The notes under the pieces were generated by a model that saw nothing but the letters and a program-made list of their open reading frames with translations, did no database searches and was not told the DNA's origin. 64,000 nucleotides of DNA from Atherix ibis (taxonomy: Eukaryota; Arthropoda; Insecta; Diptera; Athericidae): the NCBI GenBank assembly GCA_958298945.1, contig OY282607.1, positions 32,087,000-32,150,999 of the forward strand, written 5' to 3'. Shown here piece by piece: positions 50,384 through 61,390 of this stretch (the stretch's first letter is position 1; every line of letters starts with the position of its first letter). Made by a program: the position numbers and the translations under genes.

Positions 50384-50784
50384 TCCTGTAGCTTTACACG
50401 CCGCTAGTTTTCCTGCTTGTTTTCCTGCTTGCTACCGTGCTTTCCGAGGTGCTGGTTGTGGTACTTGGATTGACGTCAGTACTTGTTCTGCTGCAATTTT
50501 TCTAGCTAGATTTTAGAAATAGAACCGGTTCTATTTTTAGTGCTAGTTTTGCTGCTGGTTTTAACATAACCAATGAGAAAACATTATCCTTTCATGCGAT
50601 CTCCATGAGCAAATGATCCATGCATATTTACATTCTAACGGTCACTGCGCAAGCATCAAAACTAGCTAGAAATCAACCTTTAAAACCAGCATCTTGTGTA
50701 GCCAACATGCATAAAAACTAGCAAAAAATCAAGCTGCAAATCTAGTAGGCAAATAAGCATGAAAACTACGATCATGTATAGACG
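50384..50784. mobile_element. Foldback-like element, about 400 bp
   Basis: The two halves are imperfect inverted copies. The left arm has CGCTAGTTTTCCTGCTTG with further TTTTCCTGCTTG, CTGCTGGTTTT and CTAGCTAGATTT words. The complement of the right arm has CGTAGTTTTCATGCTTATTT, then GATGCTGGTTTTAAA and CTAGCTAGTTTTGATGCTTG. The region has no coding capacity and differs in word composition from its flanks. This fits a foldback element or a MITE. The boundaries are approximate and the target duplication was not identified. Confidence 0.5.
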
Positions 50785-50949
50785 GTTTTAGCTTTTTAAT
50801 CCAATGTATCCCATAAATATTCGATTGCAAAAAGATCTGCATTGAAAGATAAACCACTGCCCAAAAATTTCATTCTCGAAGGAATATCGTGCATCTCAAA
50901 TATATCCCTATAGTTCTCCATTGTACCTTTTAGTCTTATTCTAATAAAG

Positions 50950-51090
50950 ATTCCGTTTTAAAAGTTTGTAATGTTATAAATTAGAAATATATAAGATATT
51001 TCTAGGGTGGCGAAAGTTGAAGGAAGTAAGGTAAAAAAAAGAAAGGAAGGGAATGGCCATACAGTTCTAGAAGAATGCGGCCAATTGCGA
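50950..51090 (+). repeat. Diverged relative of the 476-bp tandem unit
   Basis: TTTGTAATGTTATAAATTAG, then GATATTTCTAGGGTGGCG, then GAAGGAAGTAAGGTAAA line up in the same order and spacing with TTTGTTATGTTATGAATTAAG, ATATTTCTGTGCGGTGG and GAAGGAAGGTAAATC of units 2 and 3 of the array at 33.8-35.2 kb. A TTCCGTTTT block lies just upstream. The two loci therefore share a dispersed repeat. Confidence 0.6.
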
Positions 51091-51349
51091 CTGTGCTGAA
51101 ACGGTACCTTCACAGCAAACTTTAGATATTTATTGCGACGTGAAAATTTAAGTGCGGTTTTATTAAATTTTAAATACTTTATGAACAAGTCAGTATAAAT
51201 TAACACATTTGCATAAATAGTTTTATTCTTCACGATAGCAAATAGGAAGTTTCTAATTTTGAATACAAAATGTTTCGTGAAAGGTTATTTTGCAAGTGTG
51301 CAAATTTTTGTGCCAGTTCTTTTATAATCTAAGATCAAAACCAAAAGTA

Positions 51350-51800
51350 AACCGTCTGGTTGCCAATTTTTGACAGCAAGTAATGACGCTTCCCGGTGCG
51401 AGAAGACGACGTACGGTGCACGCAGATGACAAATATTGAACATGTGCGGGAGAGTATGCAAAAAATTCCAGAAACATCAGCAAGCAGACGCAATTTAAGC
51501 TATCATAGAATTTTGGGTTGTGTAAGAATTGACGATGGCAGACTACCAGCAGCTGCTTGATTATACCATTTATTTGTTCACAATTTGATAATGAGTGATG
51601 AAGCCAATTTTGAATGAAATGTTTTCGTAAATAAGCAAAATTATAACATATGAGCTATGGAGCGACAATTACACCCACTTAAGGTGGTATTTGGTGCGGT
51701 GTATCGTTGGAATGGATCATGGGCCGATATTTCTGTAAAAATGAAGACGGTGTCGCAGTGTTTCTATCAACAGTGTTCAATATCAATGGCTCTATTAAAT
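51350..51800 (+). pseudogene. DD41D-type transposase remnant
   Basis: Plus-strand pieces: TNIEHVRESMQ with ETSASRR (linker), then LIMSDEANFE with the first catalytic Asp, VFVNKQNYNI, and LHPLKVVFGAVYRWNGSW, which matches 'LHPqrVTVWcgl..gGiiGp'. The second and third catalytic Asp were not found. Several stops and small indels are present. It is the same family as 42.1-43.4 kb by motif order, and on the opposite strand. Confidence 0.65.
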
Positions 51801-52089
51801 GATATATTTAGCCTGTTATGACTGTTTTCTTTGGGGATAATAGAAAGAAAAAGTATATGTTAATAAGCCAAAAACCATCCCCTAATCAACAAAAAAACCA
51901 TTTACAATGAAATTGAGACCATAACACCTGAAAATGGTTGCATAAATATTCATTAACTTACAAACTGAATTTTGTTTTAAGTTTCCTAATCAATATTTGT
52001 AGAAAAATTCCTCGTGAAATCTGTCAGTTTTCCTATAAAATGTTTGACTTTAAATCATTGGCTTTAAATGATAACGCAATGGCAACGCG
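51801..52089. other. Spacer before LINE copy B
   Basis: A 60-codon frame at 51938-52120 overlaps the proposed LINE start and is not recognised. Nothing else was seen. Confidence 0.4.
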
Positions 52090-53676
52090 TACAAATGCCT
52101 ACCTACAAACAGAAACTTAACCGACTACAACGTGAACTGAATGTGGAAATTAAAAAGTACTATAATAGTATTTAAAAAAGTACTATAATGTCGAGTAGTG
52201 ACAATATTTCTTTATGGGAAGCCACTCGTACAAAAGAACATCACACCCACAGAAACAAAATGACGGTAACTGGGCAAAAACAGACAAAGAAAAAGCTTGA
52301 GTATTTGCTAAACAATTGGTAAATACTTTTGCTCCACATGATGATATAGATATAGAAGACAAATCGCATACTAACAAAATTATCGAATACCTAATCTTTC
52401 CAGTCGCTATGAGACTTCCTCTCAAAAATTTTAAGCCCTCGGAAATTAAATCTACTATTCTGCGCCTTCCCAATAAAAAAGCTCCTGGTTATGATCTAAT
52501 AATAGCTCCTATTCTGAAGCAAATTTCCCGCAAAGCTTTAGTTTTAATTATATACATTTTTAAGAGTATCCTGCGCACAACCTATTTTCCTTTTCTCTGT
52601 AAATTTACTATCATTAAAATGATTCCTAAACCAAATAAACCCGTTAATTCTCCTTCCTCCTATAGACCTATCAGACTCTTACCACTCCTTGTTAAGATTT
52701 TCGAAAAATTATTAAAACGACTCTACCCAGTCCTAGTTAGTGAAAAAATTATTCCTGATCACCAATTTGGCTTCCGATCTGAACAGTCCACCATCGCATT
52801 GTTGATCATATTGCATCCTCTTTTGAGAGGAAAGGATATTGCCCAGGAGTATTTTTAGATATCTCCCAAGCTTTTGATCGTGTATGGCATCCTGGACTCC
52901 TTTGGAAACTCAAGAGCTTTCTTCCTTCAACATACTACCTTATCATAAATTCATATCTCTCCCAATGTCATTTCCAAGTTGCAATTAACTCAGAATCCTC
53001 GGAAATATATCCTATTCTAGCCGGAGTCCCACAAGGCAGTGTCATTGGTACCATTTTATATAATATTTATACCCATGACATCCCATCTGATCCAAATACT
53101 ATCATTACTATTTATGCAGACGATATGGCCATACTTGCTACCCATACCAATCTTGACATAGCTTCCAATAATTTACAATTCCATATACGCAACCGTCAAT
53201 CCTAGTTGATAAAATACATTATTTGGGACTTCACCTGGACAAGAGATTAACATGGAACCCATATACTAGACGAAAAAGAGTTGAATCTAACAGACGTTAA
53301 CTAGAACTTCTTAGACTACAGGACGAATGCTCGAAACTAACAATCAAAAGTAAACTTCGAATCTACAATACAATTATAAAACCAATTTGGACATATGGAA
53401 TTGAACTTTGAGATTCAACGAAATAAGAAGTCCAGGTCTTATAATCCAAGATATTCCGTAAAATTGTTGATGCACCCTTTTATGTTCGTAACAACGTAAT
53501 ACATCGTGATCTGAATGTTCCCTTTGTTCAGGACCTGTGCATTTCCCTCCCGTTTATCCTATCATCATAATCCACTTGTGGGAGAATTGGCCTGTTTTAC
53601 CCTCCCCGGAAATACTCATCGGAGACCTAACAGACAATGGCTAAGAGATTTTCTAGAGGAATCTAACTTCCATTAG
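52090..53676 (+). pseudogene. LINE copy B ORF2, reverse transcriptase and C-terminus
   Basis: Pieces in order: a SLWEATR linker near 52200; TDKEKA and LVNTFAPHDDIDIED; then the 180-codon open frame (52316-52858) with KKAPGYDLI, SYRPIRLLPLL and QFGFRSEQST, the finger and palm motifs of LINE reverse transcriptases. A one-base shift near 52855 leads into LDISQAFDRVWH, which holds the first catalytic Asp. AGVPQGSVIGTILYNIYTH follows near 53020, and the catalytic YADDMA is at 53113. Later blocks are TWTRD and KSKLRIYNTIIKPIWTYGIE, and the end is EESNFH plus a stop at 53676. Stops and frameshifts in the second half make it inactive, but all the core motifs can be read. Confidence 0.9.
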
Positions 53677-53779
53677 TTGGAGAAATGTCTATTGGTGTTT
53701 ACTTCCACTTCATGATGAACAAAACTTTAATTAAATATTTATTTAAATCAATACAATTGTACTTGCAGATGAAAAAAAA
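52090..53779 (+). mobile_element. LINE (Jockey-like) copy B, 5'-truncated
   Basis: The most complete LINE in the window. It begins within ORF2, in the linker between the endonuclease and the reverse transcriptase, and ends in an A-rich tail (53768-53778). No endonuclease domain is present, so it is 5'-truncated. The 3' untranslated part shares blocks with copy A, such as CCACTTCATGATG and CAATACAATTGTA. The orientation is opposite to copies A and C. Confidence 0.9.
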
Positions 53780-55900
53780 ATCATTAAGTTTAAAACTGAC
53801 AATTGAGTCAAACTGGAATTTATTTCTTAATTAAATACACATGAACTTTTTAAAACGATTATGAGATACTTAATCCTCCTAGATAATTTATTTTGAAAAT
53901 TATTTGTGCACATGCAACTACTCGTATAGTAAAGATCATAGAAAGTCAAAATATATAATATGTTCTCACCTGTTTTAAGATATAAAATTTCTACATAGTC
54001 AATTACGGCAAATAAATTCAGTAATGCCTGGAGAAGACCAGAGAGAAAACTACGGCAAACGGTACCATTTATTTTTTAATATTGGGGAAAAAAAATTTCT
54101 TCGCATATCATGTTCGATAATAAACGTTGAATTTTAAATAGGAGATTGGAGATGTTTTTTTTAGATGTAGGCGCAATAGCCCCTGGGTTATTTCACATAA
54201 GCCCATGTAAATAAGTATCTTCGAATACGTTTAAGACAGAGTATATACCCTCATGTGGAAAGAAGATAAACACAAAACGGAATGTGATCATTTTCAGTTT
54301 TTTAGTACATGACCAGTAGCTTCATTTGATCTCACCTAAAATCTTTGTACATTTTTAAAAAGTATCTTGAAGAGAATATTTTTGAAAAATGCTAATCGAA
54401 TTTGTTAGCAGTCAATATTAGCAGACAGTAAATATTTTAGAACACGATGTCGATATGTTCGCTTGCCTGTCGGTTTTCAGATTATCAAAACAAAGATGAA
54501 TACTAACAGAGCAGTCGTCTACATGCCACTATATAACTAGTAATTATAAATTTTAAATTATAATTACTCTCTTATCGCACTATCAGTATCGGCGCACATT
54601 TACCACAGGAGTAGTTCGAAGAACAGGCGTAGCTGGCAGGAAACGGATCAGCACCAATGATCATCAATAGATAGAAGATAGCGGAAGATACAATTTCTAT
54701 CTTGAATGCGAATTTCTAAAAAAAAAAAATACTCTTAAACGGTTGAATGTGTTTTAAGAAAATTTTTGTTATTAATAAGGAAAAAATCCGACTTTCTATC
54801 TTAAAGTCTTAGGATTTCTCGATCAGAATTTTTGGGGGATTTTTTAATCAGAATTTTTGACATCACATTTAATAAATATAACACCTACTATCTATCCACA
54901 CCAAAACTAAAACTATTTCGCTAAGAATTTTAGTATAAAAACTGCAGATAAAATCGCTGCAGTAATAAAGCCAGTTTTTTTTTAAAGTTTTCCACTCGTC
55001 TTGTTAATATTTCAAACTTTTCTCCACTGACATTATTAGTTTTTTTTTTTTTTAAATTTTTTTGTTGTTGTATTTAACCAAGGAAAATATAAATTACCAC
55101 CTGAGGGATATGTCTGTGAATAATATGTCTTTGGCATGTATTCAGGTGTTGTGTAATCTTTTTGGATGGAAGCGCTTGTTTTCCAACATTTTACATTTAG
55201 CATTTTGCCAATACGGGTACACGGGTAAGTGCTATGCAGTCGAAGAGTTTAAGTGGCAATGTTCTCAAATAGTGCCGCCCAACCAAACATTTTAAGTCAA
55301 ATAAAATATTATCATTGATCTCCGACAGGATAACAGCTATTCCTTATGCAAATATAGTGCAGTTCGGTAGCATGTTTCTATGCAAATTCGAATATCATTG
55401 GCAGCAGTAACATTTTGCAGTTGTACTCTTCGGGTGTACAGGTTCATGTGGTGGAGTTATTGCAGTCCAGAATAAATCGACTGAATTTAGTAGCCAGCAA
55501 TTATGTAGGTGTTTGCAGTATTTCCGATTTAATGAACAAACACTTTCGGCAGACAATCTAATATACCATTTTTATGAATAACAATAGAACGTTATATGTG
55601 CATAGGCTTGGAATTGGTACCAACAAACTGGGTTGACTCCAATTGGGCAGTATGATTAATTGTTGCGGTGTACTAAGTTAAAATGGTTCTTATTTCGATT
55701 TGGAGTCAAAATGCACTATTATTTTGGCTTTGGGAGGCAATTTTTTTTGCATTAGAAATTAATTCTCGTTTTGAATTACGAATATTTTTTATTGTTTTTA
55801 TTAATTTATAATTATTTTAAGATACACAAAACTTATTGAAAATACTTCAAAAAACTCTATAAATTTTTTTTTTCTTTAAAAAGCTATTTTTCTTTAAATA
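53780..55900. other. Unassigned DNA
   Basis: No gene recognised. A 77-codon plus-strand frame at 55062-55295 and the less AT-rich stretch following it to about 55700 resemble no known family. Confidence 0.4.
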
Positions 55901-55995
55901 GCTTAAAATAATCGAGATTTTTAAAGAAAGCAAATTTCTTTAAAAATCTCGATTATTTTAAGCAATTTTCTTTAAAAATCTCGATTATTTTAAGC
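55901..55995. repeat. Perfect 29-bp palindrome plus a direct copy
   Basis: Bases 55901-55929 (GCTTAAAATAATCGAGATTT followed by TTAAAGAAA) are the exact complement of 55935-55963, separated by a 5-base loop. The second arm is then repeated exactly at 55967-55995. The result is three copies of one 29-bp unit, one inverted and two direct. It lies 15 bp before the end of the family K element. Confidence 0.95.
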
Positions 55996-56010
55996 TATTT
56001 ATACGAGTTA

Positions 56011-56720
56011 ACAGGGTGTTCGTTCTAAAGATAAGCTCAAATCTTTTTTTTCAAATAATTTTGGAATGGGTAATAAAAAACTACGATTTGATTGGCCAAA
56101 ATCGTTTATATAGACTTGGGTTATATGTGTATGTATTGAAAATAATATTAACTTAATACCCACCTCTGCCCAACAAGCAGATGCACTACTCTTTTGAAAA
56201 AGATATCTTTCAACACGTTTTCACACATTTGAGGGTTATTTCAATTTTTTATAGATTTTGTAGCATATTTTTTTGAAATATTTCAATTCTCTCAGATAAC
56301 GATTAGCGTAGACCTACCTAGATAGAAATTGGGAGCGGTTAAGTCTATGATATGACACAACTGAGAAAAAGTTTTTGCAACAAATTTATTTTATTTTTAT
56401 AAATTAATATTATCCTCTTCAAAGTAGTACCCTAACGCAGTTATACATCGGCAGGGGTGTTTCCACTTTTCATAGCAGTTCTGGAAGGATCCAACTGGAA
56501 TTGCCTTTAGTTTCTCGGTTACCAAAAGAGGTTGAAATTTAAACTGCGCATGCTCATAGAAATACTGACCAATGACAGCCCAAATACAGTCACTCTACGA
56601 GGGTGTAAAGTTTCTTCGTGAATTGCCTCTGGATTTTCAACGCAGCCGCTCAAGTCAAAATGCGCTTTGTCACTCATTATCAGTTTCCTGTAAAAATCAG
56701 GGTTTTGTTCGGGAAGCACT
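56011..56720 (-). pseudogene. Family K remnant
   Basis: It starts with ACAGGGTGTTC, a 4-bp insertion (GTTC/CGTT), then TAAAGATAAG, matching the left end of the element at 17870 over about 140 bp. At about 56520-56400 the minus strand has EKLKAIPVGSFQNCYEKWKH. At 56519-56719 it has FYRKLIMSDKAHFDLSGCV, with the first catalytic Asp, and ENPEAIHEETLHPRRVTV. The two parts abut with the middle of the transposase deleted. The far end could not be found. Confidence 0.6.
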
Positions 56721-56799
56721 AAGTCCCGTAAGGGGGTCCCTTATGGACAAATGTTCAAAAAATGAATAATACCAGAAGTGGCCACAAGTCTTGGCAAAC

Positions 56800-58115
56800 C
56801 CGCGGTCCAAAGCCAACCTAGCAGTGCCTAGGAAGTTATGAGATTTTTTACTGTAGCTCTTTGAGTGGGAGTACCGACCAAGTATTCTTTACTTGGTCTT
56901 GAAACACACTGTGTTTGATCCGAGAGATGACGTGCCTTTGAATAATATTTTCCCTGTGGAACATCACAAAATATAGGAGCGATATCTAAGAGTTCATTGG
57001 ATAAGGTGCCTTTGGCTGAAACGTGGTGGTTATGATTTGATATCTACATCGTGAGTAAAGCATTGGGACTGTTGATGAGGGATATTAGTTATTCCGGATG
57101 CTAGCACTGCATATGATAGTAGAAGTTTAGGTAGGCCTTGCTACAAATTTAGGGTAACTAGCTTGTAATTGGTTACTGACTATTAGCAACGGTTGTACCT
57201 ATGGTAACTGGAGCTGGTCAGGAGCTAGTTGAAAGTTGGATTGAGCGAGCTTGGTTTAACCATTACAGGTACAGGTCTGTTTTGCGCTGATTGAGCGGCT
57301 CTAAATCCCGACGGTCGAATTCAACCCGGGTTATTATGTTTCCCGATAGGTATCCATGCCTAGGCGGCCTCTTCTGGGGGAACGATAAAACTATGATCAA
57401 TACCTCTCAAATCTGAAGCGGCCTAGCAGTGCCACGAAATTACAAGTTTCCTAACTGAAGCTCTTAAATGCACTTTAGAAGTAAAAAGTGGCAGCATGAG
57501 GATCGCCAGCCCCACGATAGTTCGTTTGCCTTATCCGGCCAAGGTGAGAAGCCTTTGGCCGAAATATGGTGTCTGTGGTTGCCACCTTATCGCAGGTACA
57601 GTCTTAGGACTAGTGCTGAGACACGGCATTATCCCGGGTGCTATCACTGCAGATGATAGTAGAGGTTTTAGGTAGGCGTTGCTACCAACAGTTAGGGTAA
57701 CTAGCTGGTGAGTGGTTACTGACCAGATTAAGAAGATGAGAAAGATGAAAAAGACGATGTAGATGATGAATATGATGAAAAATATGGTAAAGAAAAGGAA
57801 CCTATCGTTGAAGCTTTGCAATGTGGGTGAAGTCGTTCCTTAAAGTAATTAAAGATAGGAAGATGAAGTAGATGGCAAAGATAGTGTAGAAGTGAATAAA
57901 AGAAGAAAACAGGGAATCTGAGAGAATGTACCATGCATGAAGTGGTTGGATTTGACCGAACTGTGTTGTCGATTGAGATGCGTGCAACTACTTGGATCTA
58001 GTCAGCTTAGCTGACCAAATCCACAATAGACAGATTTGTTTGCGCGTTGATTGAGCGTTTTTACTATCAAAAATAACCCGTGGTATTATGTCTAACGATA
58101 GATATGCCACTGTAA
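56800..58115 (+). repeat. Duplicated GC-richer module, two diverged copies
   Basis: Copy 1 (about 56800-57370) and copy 2 (about 57415-58115) share ordered blocks: CCTAGCAGTGCC near the start; GCCTTTGGC(T/C)GAAA; CACTGCA(T/G)ATGATAGTAGA; TTAGGGTAACTAGCT with GGTTACTGAC; GATTGAGCG; and ATTATGT(T/C)(T/A)(C/A)CGATAG at the end. Copy 1 contains a LINE scrap (56945-57010), and copy 2 contains a purine-rich insert (57727 to about 57960). The module is clearly richer in G+C than the rest of the window. I do not recognise it as any known element and see no protein domain. Confidence 0.65.
56945..57010 (-). pseudogene. LINE scrap (second LINE family)
   Basis: TTCCCTGTGGAACATCACAA followed by AATAT..GCGATATCTAAGAGTTCATT matches 61268-61320 (TTCCCTGTGGAACATCACCA and so on), which encodes the GDVPQG..LG region there on the minus strand. 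It is a fragment of about 65 bp lying inside the first GC-richer module. Confidence 0.55.
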
Positions 58116-60030
58116 ATAACAGAATTATTTTGTATAGCACTAAGAAATTTTGTATGCCCATAAATGCAAACGTTTCGAGAATGATTAAATTATTGTACTT
58201 CATGACTTGTGGAGGCTTCCCGATATATTTTCCGGTACCGCAGCAATATTTTCGGTTCAGTGTTATGTTCTACGATGGCCAGAGTTCGCTTTACTGAATT
58301 ATGTTCCAGTAAACGTAACTCTGTATTATTAAGTTACTATTAACAAATATTTAAAATAACATTTTCATGCCAAATACATTATTTTCCAGTACTTATCTTT
58401 AACCTTTTTAATTGCATGGTCGAAAAATATAAAGTTTTCTATAAAAAACTTCACAACTTTGTCTGCTTCTAGCGCATTGTTTCCATAAGGTTTCTCTCAT
58501 ATTTTAAATAATATTTGTCACCGATTAAATAGGGTACCTATTCCCAAAAAAAAATTCAATATTTTCTCGAATAGCCTACCCGCACACTTCCCCTTCACGA
58601 ACAAAATTTCTTTCCAATTTTTTTAAATTATGCAATTTTATTACATTTAATATTCCCTTACCAATATTTATCAGTGATACTTTTAAATTTGATATTAAAA
58701 ACTTTCATGGGCTTTTTAGTGGAATTACATGAATTTTTTCTCTAGTAATTTTAAGATATTAAAAAGTTTTATTAAAAATTTTACCAAAATCATTTGTAAT
58801 GAGAAGTAAAATTAGTCAACTTTTCGAGGTAAACTTAATTTGTTCCACTAGAAATAAAAAATATAGAAAATTTGCAAAATATTGTTTAACAAACCACATT
58901 TTAATTTTTTTTATAAATCGTAATTTCATAAAACTATAGAAAAGCAGCAACTATAAAAATTCGTGATACTATCGCAACAGAGTAAGTACTCCACCTTCTT
59001 TCTGATAGTACATAGTTTGTTCATGGAGCAATTAAAGCTATCAGCATCATATCCATACGAGCAATGTGGCCATCATGTTCATATATTCAATCAACCAGAA
59101 GCTGTTAATATGGGGATCGGTTTAGTTGGAGGAGCTTTAATCCATTGCGAAATGGATGCCTCCAACTTGCATGGCATTTAAGTCCACGTAAATAGTTTGT
59201 GTTCTAGGAGTGCTTCTAGGCAGTTGGTAATTTTATAATTGGCCATGATTAAGACACCTCGTAAATTGTGAATCGTAAATCATGTGGTATACGTTAAATT
59301 TCATTCTTGGTAAAATAAATTATAATTAAAGTATTAGAATTGGACAGACACAACGGAGAGAGTAACTCAACAACATACTAATTGGCTAACAAATAAGGTA
59401 GTTCGTCATATCATAATTGTTCATTAATAATTTATTGCTAATATTTACCATTAACAATATTCAATTTCACTTGGCTACCTATTTAAGATTCCAGTCTCTA
59501 TTGCAGCCGATATGGTTAATTATAGCTAACTGAATTGGGATTAGATTATTTGCTTTGGATTATCATCAAATTTACATAAAACAAAGGAAATCTATTAGCT
59601 GTTTTTTTTATTAGAGAGAATTTGTCGGAAAGGATAAGTTTTTAGTAGAAAAAAGGACAAGTTAATGTCGGTTTGAATAGGATTTTTACAGATTTAATGC
59701 TTCTCGGAAGCCATAAACTTATTATTAAAAAACATTATTTTTATATAAGGTCTTAATAAAATTACCAAAAAACTTTGAATAAATCTACAAACTGTTCTTA
59801 GCATAAAGAAAATTTCTCAAGAAAATTGTATTTAAAAAAAATAATTATAGTAAAAAAATATTATTTTGTTCCCAAGTTGCCAAACAGACTTATTATCGTA
59901 TGGCTACAACATGACTTTAGGCTCATGTCTTAGGGAAAGGATCTTACATAGAAATGCACAAAAATTTTGGCTTATTGGAAGGTCCCTTAAATATGAGTAA
60001 GACAGTACTCAAGACTCATAAATTAAGATT
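58116..60030. other. Unassigned AT-rich DNA
   Basis: No gene or element recognised. Confidence 0.45.
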
Positions 60031-60079
60031 AATGACAAAAGGATTAAAATACACGAAAATGACAAAAGGATTAAAATAC
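60031..60079. repeat. Short tandem repeat, 27-bp period
   Basis: A 22-bp unit starting AATGACAAAAGGATTAAA occurs exactly at 60031-60052 and again at 60058-60079. Confidence 0.9.
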
Positions 60080-60420
60080 TTGTGCAAGCTGGCATTGAAT
60101 TTTTGGAAAGTTGCACGAAGAACATTTAAGTTATGGTGGATAACATAATTACAAACATAGAAAAGAGCATTGAAAATATTACGGATGATTCTTAACTTGT
60201 AGTATTGAATTCGATAGGAGTTGGAAGCCTCAGTAGAGCTGTAGAGTTCTAGTCCGTAAGTCCAAATTGGCTTTGGTAGGGCATTTTATAATTAGCACGT
60301 TACTGTTCATTGTTAGTCTGGAACGTTTAGTTGCCGAATGAATTTTGTCGACATCTTCTGTTCAGTTCTAATTTTTTCAGTCTTTCGTGTATAAGGTGTG
60401 GCAGAAATTATTACGAGACT
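60080..60420 (-). pseudogene. LINE ORF2 C-terminal remnant
   Basis: The minus strand reads PKPIWTYGLELYSSTEAS, then YKLRIIRNIFNALFYVCNYV and IHHNLNVLRATF. This matches the C-terminal region of LINE copies A and B (IKPIWTYGIELW, ILRKIVEALFYVHNNVIH) but is clearly more diverged. With the fragment at 61090-61390 it probably forms one LINE copy, interrupted by the family K piece between them. Confidence 0.75.
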
Positions 60421-60559
60421 GTCTTAACTGAAAGAGATCTGGCAATATTTTGGACGTTTCTTCAATATTATTTATATATTAATCCCTCCTAGACATGCAG
60501 TACAAAATTCACCCGGGTCCAGTGACTACGCGATCCGATAAAGCATGAAAAGTGAAGTT

Positions 60560-60890
60560 GTGTTTTGATGGTGCATTACAAAAAATTGATCGGCAAATTT
60601 TGGAGCAATGATATGCCATTAAATTTTGTGCTTAGCTGAGTGAATCTGCAATTTTTACTTCGAAAAGTTGTAAATAAATCTGCGATTTTGACTACGAAAA
60701 TAAGAAGAGCATAAATTTTTCGGTGAACATCTAAATTGAAAACTATCTGGAACGAATGAGGGCTCTTGTACGGTTAGACCATCGATTAACATTGAAGCTT
60801 TTAACAAGAAGTCCTTGAAAGGCTCAGAGAAAATATTCCGCGCATCAAGTCGGACAGTGCAGGCACGTTCATGCCTCATCATGGTAACGC
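60560..60890 (+). pseudogene. Family K transposase N-terminal remnant
   Basis: Plus-strand blocks KIDRQILEQ, YAIKFCA and LSESA resemble the start of a mariner-like helix-turn-helix. ERMRALVRLDHRLTLKLL aligns with DRLRAVVRSDYRLT near 41.4 kb and RSDLRLILKLM near 18.5 kb. The frame is broken after that. The orientation is opposite to the surrounding LINE pieces. Confidence 0.55.
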
Positions 60891-61089
60891 CTCTTTTCAC
60901 AGGGATTCCTGTTGGTTTTCAGTCCCCTTTCTAAGTCTGTATGACTTTTTTTTTTACTCCAAACTCAAAACACACTTGAAAGGACGTTATCTTGAGAACA
61001 CGATAAGCTAAATATAATTTCAGTTGAACCCATCCACCACTGCTATAAAAAGTATCCTTTTCTGTCCATTTTCATGACATTAAATCCCT

Positions 61090-61390
61090 AAGTCCTGCGT
61101 TTTAATATCTTATGGTACATATTTTCATTTTTTTCACTATTCTCTCAACTTTGTAAACCACTTCTGGATGATTTGGTTTTGGGTTTGGAAAAATCTTGGA
61201 AGTATGTTGGGCTATTCTGATGGATGCGAGCAATGAATTTGTTAGCATAGAGCATAGTGCCAAGTATACTTCCCTGTGGAACATCACCAAATATCGAGTG
61301 ATATCTGAGAGTTCATTAGATTCATTACCATGTAAATGGCAGTTTCAAAGCAATAATTTTAGTACAAGATAATTGATAGAAGAAAGAACT
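61090..61390 (-). pseudogene. LINE reverse-transcriptase remnant (second LINE family)
   Basis: In two frames the minus strand gives NCHLHGNESNELSDI, then GDVPQGSILGTMLYANKFIA, the motif just before the catalytic strand, then PNPKPNHPEVVYKVERIV, which resembles the fragment at 43.4-43.7 kb. The YADD motif itself is missing. It is probably the upstream half of the LINE whose C-terminus lies at 60080-60420. Confidence 0.75.

Noticed and set aside
57727..57800. Acidic Asp/Glu/Lys-rich coding stretch on the plus strand
   Set aside because: It is a purine-rich low-complexity tract inside a repeat copy.
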